Source of the DNA: Aphanomyces cochlioides
Lineage: Eukaryota > Oomycota > Saprolegniomycetes > Saprolegniales > Verrucalvaceae
Direction of reading: 5' to 3'
DNA: 64,000 bases
Assembly (NCBI GenBank): GCA_019828595.1
Contig: JAHQRK010000004.1
Coordinates: 558,001-622,000, forward strand
In this document: piece after piece, positions 11,347 to 20,774 of the stretch
Layout of the letters: each line of letters begins with the position of its first letter
Position numbering within the stretch: position 1 is the stretch's first letter
Made by a program: the position numbers and the translations under genes
The notes under the pieces: generated by a model
The model's input: only the letters and a program-made list of their open reading frames with translations
What the model was told of the DNA's origin: nothing
The model's database searches: none

Positions 11347-12345
11347 ATGGCATTACTTTCGATCCCGATGAGCCGCGCGCGACGCCTGTGGACCACTGCC
11401 GTCCACCGCAGTTTGTCCAACAAGGCGCTCAAACTGCCAGAATATCCATTTGACCCGTCTGAGCTTGTCTCTCAGTACACGGCACCGGCATTGGCTGCTG
11501 CTTTCAGCGACAGGTACGAAGTCTACAAGCGTGAACGAGTGAAAACGGATGGATGTAGAGAGCAAACGCTTCGACGATGCGCGCAATTGCTAGAAGAAGG
11601 AGATATACAACAATTGTCGGAGATCTTGACTCCGTTTCGAGCCCAATGTAAGTCTATTTGGAAGAGGAACTCATCGTGATTCCTGAGTGTAGCTGCTGCG
11701 AAAGACGCACCAGCCACGACTGCGCTCGATGAAGCATTCACGGCGCGGCATTTGGACCGCATCAAGAAGCGCTTGAATCGATTGCCACGTCAAATCACAA
11801 AAGTGTCTCAAAAGCGTGCAGCCGTTGTGATTCCCTTGTGCACGATGGCGGGCGACAAATCGCCCCAAGTTATTTTCACGCTGCGGTCGTCGCAAATGCG
11901 TCATCATCGCGGTGAAGTGTGCTTCCCTGGAGGTATGGTTGACGCCAGTGACACATGCATCGAAAATACGTGCTTGCGCGAAATGGAAGAAGAAGTCGGG
12001 CTGCCAGCGTCGCACGTAAACGTCCTGGGCATTCTACGTTGCGACTGGTCCAACGTGGCTTCAATTACGGGGGTTGCTGTTACGCCTGTCGTTGGACACA
12101 TCGACTCGTTTGACGAATCCACACTGCAACTCAACGAGAACGAAGTCGAGTGTCTCTTTACCGTTCCTCTCTCGCTGCTCGTCCAAGACGAGTACTGGAT
12201 ACGTCCGAAGAACGCGACGCCAGTCTTTACTGCTGGCCCTCATTTGATCTGGGGCCTCACAGCGTACGTGCTCGACATTTGCATTCGCGAAGTGCTTCTC
12301 GTTGAAGCCTCTCCTTCTGAGGATCCTGAAGCTCACGTTGCATAA
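11347..12345 (+). CDS. CoA-type Nudix hydrolase (NUDT7/8-like coenzyme A diphosphatase), mitochondrial
   Basis: Two exons, 11347-11647 and 11693-12345, with a 45-nt intron, giving 317 aa. The Nudix box is intact (GGMVDASDTCIENTCLREMEEEVGL spans the G-x5-E-x7-RExxEExG pattern). It is preceded by the NuCoA signature LRSSQMRHHRGEVCFPGG, which marks CoA and acyl-CoA pyrophosphatases. The Arg/Ser-rich N-terminus (SRARRLWTTAVHRSLS) looks like a mitochondrial presequence, as in NUDT8. The enzyme would cleave CoA to 4'-phosphopantetheine and 3',5'-ADP, trimming CoA pools. Its start lies about 110 bp from the shared promoter motif. Confidence 0.85.
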
Positions 12346-12530
12346 GCTCAATGTATTTAATTCACTTTATTGCTTCCATTGCGTGTCGTCCTCCATCAAC
12401 TCTTCGAATTCCTGGATTTCGTCCAGCAAAATTAACCCCTTCACCCCTATAAAACCTACCCAAATTAACCTCAACCTAATTTTAAAACCTAAATTAAAAA
12501 CCATAAAAACCTAAACCTGTATCTATGACC

Positions 12531-12544
12531 TTTTATCCGGATAG
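12531..12544. promoter_or_regulatory. TTTATCCGGATAG element upstream of DCAF11
   Basis: A near-perfect palindromic TATCCGGATA about 60 bp before the DCAF11 ATG at 12605. Confidence 0.5.
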
Positions 12545-12604
12545 CTGAAGAAGATCGGCTTTGAATTCCGCAGTGTTCGGAGCAACAAGCTGAAAGTCGT
12601 TAGG

Positions 12605-14000
12605 ATGGCGACGGCCGAGTACATTCCTCCGTTGGAGCGCAAGCAGCGCGTCGAAATTGCCAAGGCACGCATTTGGTCCAGCGTTCTGGAGCGCTGTGAT
12701 ATCAACTTGTCCTTGGAACGACATCGGCTCCATCATTCTGTCGTCAGAGGCAACAAACCTCGAAATCACCGCAGTCAAGGGCTCTTTTCGCTGCTCAAGC
12801 AACGCGAACAGCGCGGCCAGTTGTGTCCAGCAGAGCAATTGGCGGTCAATGAAGCGTTTCTTCCCCTTGGACAGAATGCCGATGTAGCCGAAGTGGACGA
12901 TCATGACGCACGGCTCTATTGTGGTGACTTTAGTGCTGATGGTGAAACCTTCCTCGTTGCAGGGCAAAGCGAACAAGTGCACATTTACGACACGAACAAG
13001 TGGAAGCGAGTTGACACGTACCCAGTTCGTGATGTGCGCTGGACGATCACGGATGCGCACTTCACTCCGGACGCTCAGGGAGTGCTCTACTCGTCCATCA
13101 CGAGCACCGTGCGTATGGTCCGAGGCGACGGCAAAGAGTTTGCCTTTCGCATTGGACCTTCCCAAGACGCATTGATGCGAGTCCGTCGACGTGGTTATTA
13201 CGACCTTGGCGTGTGGAGCCTAGGTGTGAATGCTCTGGGGACTGAATTCCTCGCGGGGACGTCTCAACACAGCGTCGTGTTGCATGACATGATCACCAAC
13301 ACGTCCGTGTGTCATCTCCAAGGCCACGCCGATGACGTGAATGCCATTACGTTTGTGGACGGCCCGCAATCGTCGAATGTCTTTGTGAGTGGGTCGGATG
13401 ACTGTTTGATCAAATTGTGGGATCGACGGATGATTTCCGAGTCGGACGCGCGGCCTCAAGGCGTTTTTGTCGGTACGTCTCATGCCAACTTCCCCGTGCT
13501 TGATCATGCTCTCAGGGCATACGGACGGCGTGACGCACATGAGTTCCCGCGACGACGGCTATTACTTTATCTCGAACGGCAAAGACCAAACGACCAAACT
13601 CTGGGATCTCCGTAAATGCCTCGACTACACACAAGTCAAGCCGATGCGCCGCCAGTTTGAATGGGACTATCGTTTCGAGGAATATCCTGGCAACTACGAA
13701 GGCGAGGTGGTGAAGGCGCATCCTCAAGACCAATCGATCATGACGTATCGCGGCCATGCCGTCAAGCAAACGCTCATCCGATGCTACTTCTCGCCCATGC
13801 ATTCCACGGGCCAGCGGTTCATCTACACGGGTTCTGCCGACGGCGAAGTGGTCATTTATGATGTCTTGACTGGCGGCGTGGTCGATCGCCTCGAGCTTGT
13901 GTCCCAAGGCGTCACGCGCGACGTCCGCTGGCATCCCTACAAGCCCATGATTGTCTCGCCCGATTTCTACGGCAAGCTCTGTGTGTGGCAAAAAATGTAG
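12605..14000 (+). CDS. DCAF11: DCAF11 (WDR23) WD40 substrate receptor of CUL4-DDB1
   Basis: Two exons, 12605-13472 and 13516-14000, giving 450 aa. WD40 blades are recognisable throughout: HDARLYCGDFSADGETFLVAG, GHADDVNAITFVD, SGSDDCLIKLWDRR, GHTDGVTHMSS, SNGKDQTTKLWDLR, YTGSADGEVVIYDVLTG, DVRWHPYKPMIVS. The long insertion with DQSIMTYRGHAVKQTLIRCYFSP and HSTGQRFIYTG is a DCAF11 hallmark. DCAF11 recruits substrates to the CUL4-DDB1 ubiquitin ligase; in animals it targets Nrf2/SKN-1. It is convergent with the PRC1 gene; the stops are 21 bp apart. Confidence 0.9.
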
Positions 14001-14021
14001 TGCGTCTTCTCTTATGCAAGA

Positions 14022-16008
14022 TTACATTTCTGGACTCACGAGCTTGCACTTGCTGCCTTCTCGAGACAGCGCGACGGCATTGTGAAGGACGGGCGACGGC
14101 GCACACTGCATCGATTGTTGATTCGGTGCACTCATCCGCTTCGTCAGCTTGGGTTTGAGCTACGGAAACAATGAGCAAGTCGGTCAGTGAGTCTGTCCGA
14201 CACTGGAGAATACCTTGAGTTTGTCATCGATAGCGGGCGATGCGGCGCCGGCGACAGCTTGCATTTTCTTTTCTCGCTTCAGCCGTTCCTTCTCTTGCTT
14301 CTCAAGTTCTTTCTGCTTGGCGTACTCTGTATCGACGCGGGCCATGGTGTCCATATACCGCTCGCCTGCTTGAGTCAGCGTCTTCTGTCGATGCTGGACT
14401 CTACCTTGGACGACGAACGGAACTCCATATTCGACTTCCCAAGCGGGGAGCTTCTCGCTCAGCAGCTTGGTGATCTTTGGCAAGTCGTGCTTGATCTTGG
14501 CTTGGAGCTTTTCTTCTCGCAGGAGACTGCAACGTGACATGAGCACTGTGATGCAGTGGGGATGGGAAGTACCGGCCAGTGTCGCGAGTGCGGCCGATCA
14601 ATCGCTCGGGATCTTTCAATGATTCCTCGTACTGCGCTCTCTCGGCCAAGATTTCCTCGCGCTTCTCAATGTATTTGAGCACTGCTTTGCGCGATGTGAA
14701 CTTGGCATCGAGACGCTTGAGCTCTTCCTCATGTAGAGCGAGGAGTTCTTCTGTCACATTCTGTTCGTGAAAGGGACTAAATGCCATTCGTGCCGTCTCG
14801 GCGCACTCCAAGTTTGTCCATAGAGTTTCAATTTGACCGCGAACGTCAGCAAGGAGCTCAGCTAGACGTTCTCGTTTGAGTTCCATCAACTTCTCAAGTT
14901 CTTGGCGCATCTACGCGCCATTAAGCGCTTCAAGACTGGAGAGACTGTACATTGGTCAGATTTGTGGTGGATATGCCTTTGTTGGCTTCGACGAATTCAT
15001 CTTGAGCGTTCCGAGAGATCTAGAGGAAGGACGTGGTCAACAATGGCGTTCTCGGCACGATGCAACCTTGAGTCGATCCCAGAGCGGTTGGATTTGGTCC
15101 AGGAGACTCTTCTTCTCATCTTCTCTTGCCATCTAAGCGGGTGAAAGATTATCATCAAGGATGTACTCGTGGGAAGATGTGTGAATACCTCAATCTTGGT
15201 CAACTCGACGATTCGATTCGAAATGAGCTCAATCAAATTAAGGGATAGACCTAATGCCTGCCGGTCATGTGAGCATCATCGTCCCAGCGACTAGGACAAC
15301 CTCGACATTCGTTGCAATCGATCGGTCGAAGTCGGTCAAGTCATCTAACTGCAACGCCTCAAGAAGTGCGCGGTATTCCAACGCGACAGCTTGGATTGCC
15401 TTGCGTCGGTTCATCTACAGGTAAGCCAGAGTTAGTCGAGACTCGCAGGAGGAGGAAGTCTTTACTTGTTCGATCTTCTTGACACGCAGGTCTTCCTTCA
15501 CAGCATCAAAGCCACCGGAAGTTAGATCCAATGGCTCTGGTGGTCTCTATGGACGCCATGGGATCATTCGAGGGAGAGAAAGAATGCCGTTACCTGTGGG
15601 GTTTCGCCCATCAAGGCTTGAATGTATGTGAGTTCCTTGAGAAAGACCGAGAGCGCGGCGGTACGCTCATCCACAACCTATGATGAATCACATCATTGCA
15701 GCTTGAAGGCGACGACAGACCTTCTTCAATGCTGAGTGGTCAGTGCGAAGGAGCGCCACTTGCTGTTTGAGCGTTTGGCCAGTCACGACGACAGCTTCTG
15801 CGCCTTTGAATGGCTCGCCAAGCTGTTTGGCGAATGTGTCGATGTCCTGCTTCATCGCTGTAATGTCGTCGAGGAATTGGCTCTTGGTGTTGTTGGCGTC
15901 CATGAGTTTGTACTGGTAAAACTCTTGGAGCTGGCGGTCGAGCTCGCGCTCTTCGTCGGCAACATCAAGGCCAATCTCGGTCCACACCTTTCGCAGTGCC
16001 ACAATCAT
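14022..16008 (-). CDS. PRC1: MAP65/PRC1/Ase1 microtubule-bundling protein
   Basis: Eleven exons on the minus strand: 16008-15721, 15677-15594, 15546-15466, 15414-15301, 15257-15189, 15132-15067, 15019-14951, 14910-14573, 14526-14405, 14365-14214, 14159-14022, giving 506 aa. Introns are 39-56 nt, all in frame. Order matches the family: N-terminal VWTEIGLDVADEERELD, helical rods, the central LWDRLKISRNAQDEF block, RQELEKLMELKRERL, FSPFHEQNVTEELLALHEEEL, then the spectrin-like microtubule-binding end (LLREEKLQAKIKHDLPKI, VVQGERYMDTMA). The tail has an SAPNQQSM/PSP stretch that may be phosphorylated. The protein crosslinks antiparallel microtubules at the spindle midzone. Confidence 0.88.
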
Positions 16009-16115
16009 GGCGAATTTTCTTGTGCGCTAGGCCAAGAGAGGTGACTAAAATTATCGTGAAACGGCCAAACACTCGACATGGTTTATACGATAAAACAAGT
16101 CGATAAATAGCAGTC

Positions 16116-16748
16116 TTAAAGCATATCCATGATGTCCATTCCGTCGTCCTCTGGGTCATCTGGAAGAAACCATTCCGAGTGTGTGAGGCTCCCTGCAAGG
16201 CGCGGCTGACACGGTGGGGTGTAATACTCTTCACAGTCCATATCAACATCCATCATCATATCTGTATCGTAAGCGCTGCCATCTCCTTCATCTTCTTCTG
16301 GAATCGTAAATGGTGGAAACATATAACTTCGCAGCGGCGATGGAACTCTGGGTGACGCTTTGTACAAGACCATCGTTCCCATCGATGGATCGCGAGGCGG
16401 GGCAGTTGGTGCATCCCGCATACGTCGCCTACACACATAAATCAGCAAATTCGATCGATTGCATGGATGCTCATACATATATGCCGAGTAGAGATTGTAT
16501 CGATTCCGTCGTGGGTATACATATTGTCGCGGTCCATTCGACGAGATGAACTTGGCGGCGGTATTGTTCTCTTCGCGTTCATCGATGGTGACTGAATCCT
16601 TAGTCGACATGGAGATACACAAGTTCTCCAAAAGTTCGACGAGCGCTTTCTTGTTCGGTGGCATTTCCAGGCGTATTTCATCGTCGTCCGGGTCATGTCG
16701 GCGGCGGATGCCTTTGCGCGTTCTGTCCATGACGAACACAAGTGTCAT
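16116..16748 (-). CDS. Orphan acidic-tail protein, 210 aa
   Basis: A single uninterrupted ORF from ATG 16748; a second Met at codon 7 is possible. It begins with a basic segment (RKGIRRRHD), has a helical LVELLENLCISM stretch, a Tyr/Arg-rich middle (YPRRNRYNLYSAYMY), a TMVLYK motif, and an acidic Met/Asp-rich C-terminus (DTDMMMDVDMD and DDGMDIMDML). I recognise no domain. An apparent 92-nt GT-AG segment (about 16441-16532) would break the frame, so I keep the ORF intact. It is head-to-head with the next gene, which has a similar [LM]-V-[IL]-Y-[RK] motif before an acidic tail. A nuclear or regulatory role is conceivable but unsupported. Confidence 0.55.
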   Translation of the reverse strand: MTLVFVMDRTRKGIRRRHDPDDDEIRLEMPPNKKALVELLENLCISMSTKDSVTIDEREENNTAAKFISSNGPRQYVYPRRNRYNLYSAYMYEHPCNRSNLLIYVCRRRMRDAPTAPPRDPSMGTMVLYKASPRVPSPLRSYMFPPFTIPEEDEGDGSAYDTDMMMDVDMDCEEYYTPPCQPRLAGSLTHSEWFLPDDPEDDGMDIMDML

Positions 16749-16766
16749 ATCGCAAAAGTTCAGAAA

Positions 16767-16862
16767 TTTATCCGGTTCCGGATACCGATGCTAAAGAACC
16801 ATCTGCGATCAAAACTTCGAGCATTTTCGAGAAACATGTATCTTTATCCGGATCTATAAAAC
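16767..16862. promoter_or_regulatory. ATCCGGAT elements between divergent orphan genes
   Basis: TTTATCCGGTTCCGGATA at 16767-16784 and TTTATCCGGAT at about 16852. Both lie between the start codons at 16748 (-) and 16997 (+). Confidence 0.5.
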
Positions 16863-16996
16863 TTGGCTTCTCGAATGACACGGTGGACGTAATATTTTAC
16901 ATTATTTTAATCATAACTTGCTTTGTGTATACTTTGCGTTGTATTTTATTATAATAGTTGGCGCTTTACTTTTGTCCAATTGCTGGCAGTGCCGAC

Positions 16997-17812
16997 ATGT
17001 CGGTTGGAAAGTTCAGTTTGGAAATTCCTCAGAAGCGCGCAACCATGATGATGTTTTCCCCTCAAATGATGCCAGCGACTGCTGCACCCGCTGCCGCCAC
17101 AGCAGCACCAATACGAAGTCTTCGTCGCCGCCGTGAAGACGACATGGAATTCAATGCACACGGCCGGTTCAACTCGTGCGGAGCGTATTCCTCGTACTTG
17201 CAATCGTCGAGCCAGCAGCCCAATAAGAAAATCAGGACAAACGGGCCAGACACTGTGGGGCTAACATTTGGACAACCACAAAGTTTCCAAGCCCCTCAAA
17301 GTGCTCCATTCGCGACACAAGTCACTTCGGATTATTCACTTGCGACCAAGAAGCTCAAGAGATGGGTACCTGATCAGCAAAATTACGACCAGGGACGTGC
17401 GCCTGTCCAATCCCCACCTCAGACCCAGTGGTATGATTTATCGGATGTGAGCTCGCCCGAGTCAGACGAAATGGACGTCTCCGCGGATATTGACATGATG
17501 GAAGAGCCTGATGACAATGAGCAGTATTTGGGCCCACGCATCTTTGAAACGCAAGTCGTGCAGTACGGTCCCAAACCCTCAACTTCTCACTCTTCGTTTT
17601 CCACGCTTAGTATGGCTGATGCAGCACGAACATATCAAAACCACAACCAAATGATGTCCACGCGGATCGATGGAGTATTGAACGATGAGCCATGCAATGC
17701 ACTCGTAATCTATCGACCGCCTCCTCCTGCTTCGTCATGGAAAGTCGAACCAGAGTCTGAAGACGAAAGAGAGTTCAGTGACGAAGTTGACGACTCGATG
17801 GAAATCTACTAG
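16997..17812 (+). CDS. Orphan low-complexity protein, 271 aa
   Basis: A single-exon ORF starting at the first ATG, 16997 (MSVGKFSLEIPQKR). It is largely disordered: a Met/Ala/Pro-rich start, a basic SLRRRREDD patch, a Gln/Ser region, NKKIR and KKLKRW basic clusters (possible nuclear signals), and acidic segments (SSPESDEMDVSADIDMMEE). The tail has ALVIYRPPPP then SEDEREFSDEVDDSMEIY. No domain is recognised. Similar ordering in the divergent neighbour (basic patch, hydrophobic-Tyr motif, proline stretch, acidic end) suggests they may be old paralogues. That is inference. Confidence 0.55.
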   Translation: MSVGKFSLEIPQKRATMMMFSPQMMPATAAPAAATAAPIRSLRRRREDDMEFNAHGRFNSCGAYSSYLQSSSQQPNKKIRTNGPDTVGLTFGQPQSFQAPQSAPFATQVTSDYSLATKKLKRWVPDQQNYDQGRAPVQSPPQTQWYDLSDVSSPESDEMDVSADIDMMEEPDDNEQYLGPRIFETQVVQYGPKPSTSHSSFSTLSMADAARTYQNHNQMMSTRIDGVLNDEPCNALVIYRPPPPASSWKVEPESEDEREFSDEVDDSMEIY

Positions 17813-17949
17813 AGTACCAGTAATTGACCTATTTATGCCGTTGATCTTTCCTGTTTTTTATCACAAACCTTTCAGTAGTGCACCGGGCAGTAGAGAGCGG
17901 AGTTCATGTATTGCAGTCAGATATGATGCAGAGACAGCACAGGGAACAT

Positions 17950-18599
17950 CTAGGTTTCCGCCTTACTGTTGTCTGCCTTGTCTACTTTCTGCCTCTTCGC
18001 ACTCTGGTTTTTCTGCTTTGTCTCATCGCGCTCCTGAGCAGTTCGTCGGCGATTTTGCTTGCGTGCCAACTTCGCTTGCTCTTTCCACGCCGCAAACCGC
18101 TTAGTCCTTTCAGTAGCTCGCACACTTTCAAGCCAATCCTTGGGCAAACCCCATTCTTTCACAATCAAGGACTCCATCATGGCATCATTCTACAAAACGT
18201 TATCGCAGGCATTGCGCCTTGACGTACGAGCAACTGCATGTCGGTGAACCCTGGCTTGAGCTTGGCTACCTCTCGCGTCTCTCTTCCAACAACATCATAA
18301 AATCTATCTACACAACGCTACAACCAATCTGCTCGTAAGCTGATGCGTCGACTAATAGCTAAGTTGCGTACCTCATTGCGGGCGTTCGTATCGATGGGCT
18401 CCGTTTCAAACTTGTGGAGCAATTTGTCAATGGCTTCTGAAGCACCTTCGACGACCACAAGGTGGAGATTACTGCGGGTGACCAAGCGTCCATTCAGCTT
18501 GGTTTCTTGGATCCACGTTCTCAACGTCGAGACGTAACTCGGTCGGTCCTTCAAGTGATCCAGACGTAAGGCCACGACCTCCATTGCATCGCTCGCCAT
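17950..18599 (-). CDS. Prp3_C / RWDD3-like domain protein
   Basis: Three exons on the minus strand: 18599-18372, 18317-18228, 18189-17950, giving 185 aa with introns of 54 and 38 nt. The N-terminal half (LRLDHLKDRPSYVSTLRTW, LNGRLVTRSNLHLVVVEG, then a KLLHKF helix and PIDTNARNE) resembles the domain after RWD in RWDD3/RSUME and the Prp3 C-terminal domain. That is a ferredoxin-like fold with the LxVVVEG strand. The C-terminal half is a basic charged helix (TERTKRFAAWKEQAKLARKQN). The RWD half seen in animals is missing. An ATG at 18671 would add 24 residues but translates the promoter-type motif, so 18599 is preferred. Confidence 0.5.
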
Positions 18600-18632
18600 T
18601 CGAGTTCCAAGGCTGAAACCGTCACCAGTACG

Positions 18633-18658
18633 ATTATCCGGATTTTTATCCGGATATC
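18633..18658. promoter_or_regulatory. Tandem TTATCCGGAT elements
   Basis: Two copies, ATTATCCGGAT and TTTATCCGGATAT, ending about 35 bp upstream of the ATG at 18599 (-). Confidence 0.5.
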
Positions 18659-18845
18659 CAATACCCGGCATCCTCTTGTATCGTCATCCCTACTGAGACA
18701 TCAATGAGACGACTGCGACGCCCGAACGAGCTTGAGACTTGAGAGGCAAGACGATACATGATACATCAGTACGCCATTGCTTTGGATCGGATTCAGAGAG
18801 CCGGCACTTAGTTCCTCATGTGCAACGACTGGAGTATGCAGTAAT

Positions 18846-18877
18846 CGTCCGGATAAATTAGGCATCATCCGGATATC
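18846..18877. promoter_or_regulatory. Two TCCGGATA elements before the C2-pseudokinase
   Basis: GTCCGGATAAA at 18847 and CATCCGGATAT at 18866, which are 25-55 bp upstream of the ATG at 18902. Confidence 0.5.
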
Positions 18878-18901
18878 TCAGCCAAGTTCCGCAGACAAAC
18901 G

Positions 18902-20440
18902 ATGGAATTGCGCGTGCACGTGTTCGAAGCAAAAGGTTTGATCAACAAGGGCAGCTTCCTCGGGAAACAAAGCCCTTACTGCACCATCAAAGTCGCAGGA
19001 CAGAAATTCAAGACGAATGTCAACATTCATGGAGGATGCAATCCAGTCTTCAACCAAGAGTTTACGATTGAGAACGTCCAACGTGACCATGACTTCCAGA
19101 TCGAAGTCAAGGGACATCATACAAACCTCCCCAAGACACATCTGGGCGTATATGGTGCTAAAGTCGAGCATGCCCTCAACGAATCTCTCGGACAATCCAA
19201 GTGGTATACCTTGAAGAATATCAATAAACCCAACATGGATGCCGGACAGCTCCTCATGCGCATGGAATATCGATCCATGGCAGCAGCACGAAACACTACG
19301 ACTCGGGAGGGTGCTTTGGCTTCACTGCCCGTACGCACTACATCGGTTCCCACAAGTAACCGTGGCGTCCAACCTTCTGACAAGGGATCCGATCAGATTA
19401 ACTCCGCTCCACGACCTCTCCGTCCAAGTAGTGATTCTGTGGGTAGTTCGAATGGAAGTGCACGGTCCGGAACATCCACGGGACCGCGAGTTCGACCAAC
19501 CTCACGCATCACACTCACACGACCTCCAGTGCGGCCGTCGGAAGCCAGTACGAATGGTGCATCCTCTCCAAGATCAGATGAAATTGACTGGACTGACTAT
19601 GAAGAGCTGCGGCCATATCGGCGCTTCTATATCTATCCGTCGACAGTCACCATTATTCGCCAAGTGAACACTGACTACATGAAGACGCAGTTGGGCCACT
19701 TTGGAGGCGAGCATGTCATGGTCAAGAGTTTAAAGGTCCCATCGGAACGTCAGACGTTGATCAAGGAAGTCATCGCATTGAGTAAAGTCGACTGTCCGAA
19801 GATATTGGCCTTTGTCGGCTTCTATATCGACCCAGCTGCTGGTGGCCTGCATTGCATCACGTATCATGCCCTCGCAAATCCGCCGACGCTGCGCGAACTC
19901 CTCAATCGCATGGGACCCAGGCTCAAGTTTTCAGAGAAGCTACAATTTGCTATTGACGTTGCTGAAGCACTCGAATATATGCACGCCCAGCTCATGATGC
20001 ATCGTGGGATCAGAGCTGAAAACGTGATGTTGACGAAGCGCCGACAAGCCGTGCTGAGTGGATTCGGTACATGTCGTGACAAGTCATACGATCAAACACT
20101 GACTGTTGGCGTTGGCGATATTCAATGGTCTGCACCAGAGATGCTTCTCGACGGGGAATACGCTGAGAAGGTAGACGTTTATTCGTTTGGCGTGCTGCTG
20201 ATTGAGATTGAGACTGGGAAGATTCCTTTCGAGGAGGAAAGCAAGCGTATGACACGAACAGAACTGAGCAATGCCATCGTCACCGGTAAACTGCGCCCAT
20301 CACCCTCAGCCGGATGCCCTCCGCCATACAAACGCGTGATTGATCTATGCATTCAATTCGACTCTCGACTTCGACCGGCCATGTCCGAAGTGCTCGACTT
20401 GCTCCTCGAGATCCAGCAAAATGTTCCTTTGAACGAATGA
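18902..20440 (+). CDS. C2 domain-pseudokinase
   Basis: A single exon of 512 aa. Residues 1-125 form a C2 domain (MELRVHVFEAKGL start, YCTIKVAGQKFKT, NPVFNQEFTIE, LGQSKWYTLKN). A Ser/Pro/Arg linker spans about 130-225. A kinase fold follows at about 235-508. The beta3 lysine is kept (K275 in VMVKSLK), and the APE-like SAPEML, VDVYSFGVLL and C-lobe arginine (SRLRPAMSEV) are present. The HRD aspartate is Gly (HRG at 367-369) and the DFG aspartate is Gly (SGFG, G387). There is no GxGxxG loop. It is therefore almost certainly catalytically dead and probably acts as a membrane-recruited scaffold or allosteric partner. C2 Ca2+ ligands are not obvious, so lipid or protein binding may be Ca-independent. 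Confidence 0.8.
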   Translation: MELRVHVFEAKGLINKGSFLGKQSPYCTIKVAGQKFKTNVNIHGGCNPVFNQEFTIENVQRDHDFQIEVKGHHTNLPKTHLGVYGAKVEHALNESLGQSKWYTLKNINKPNMDAGQLLMRMEYRSMAAARNTTTREGALASLPVRTTSVPTSNRGVQPSDKGSDQINSAPRPLRPSSDSVGSSNGSARSGTSTGPRVRPTSRITLTRPPVRPSEASTNGASSPRSDEIDWTDYEELRPYRRFYIYPSTVTIIRQVNTDYMKTQLGHFGGEHVMVKSLKVPSERQTLIKEVIALSKVDCPKILAFVGFYIDPAAGGLHCITYHALANPPTLRELLNRMGPRLKFSEKLQFAIDVAEALEYMHAQLMMHRGIRAENVMLTKRRQAVLSGFGTCRDKSYDQTLTVGVGDIQWSAPEMLLDGEYAEKVDVYSFGVLLIEIETGKIPFEEESKRMTRTELSNAIVTGKLRPSPSAGCPPPYKRVIDLCIQFDSRLRPAMSEVLDLLLEIQQNVPLNE

Positions 20441-20774
20441 TGAATGTCACTATTGTTATCTGCTATGTCACTAATTAATGTCATTAATATGATGTCACTA
20501 TAAGAAAGTAGGAGCCATGGTCACTATATCAACAGAAAGAAATTTTGGCGCCAAGGTCAGGAGAAGAGTCGGAAAGGCAAGAAGATCCATCTCAAGCATG
20601 TGAAGGAATGCATGGAAAGCCGATCGATTCAAACTTTTCCCGAGCTGAGAAGGTCCAGCGAGGATGAGGCAATGTTAGAGTTTCTCCAGAATCTCAAAAT
20701 AGACCAAGTCTGGAGAGGAGTTACAAGTTGCGAAAGCTGGGCTGGACCATCGAAATTGGCGCGCCAAGACGATC
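20441..20774. other. Upstream region of the channel gene
   Basis: An open frame at 20600-20794 encodes MKECMESRSIQTFPEL and an acidic helix, but no splice pair links it cleanly to the channel frame. It may be a 5' exon or UTR. Otherwise nothing is seen. Confidence 0.35.

Noticed and set aside
12420..12520. CCTAA/CCTAAA-rich strand resembling oomycete telomere repeats (CCCTAAA)
   Set aside because: Units are irregular, lack the third C and have no tandem register. Most likely an AT-rich, C-skewed promoter stretch of DCAF11.
16441..16532. Possible 92-nt intron in the orphan gene at 16116-16748
   Set aside because: Removing it shifts the frame into a short, Cys/His-rich sequence ending in a stop; the intact ORF keeps the acidic tail.
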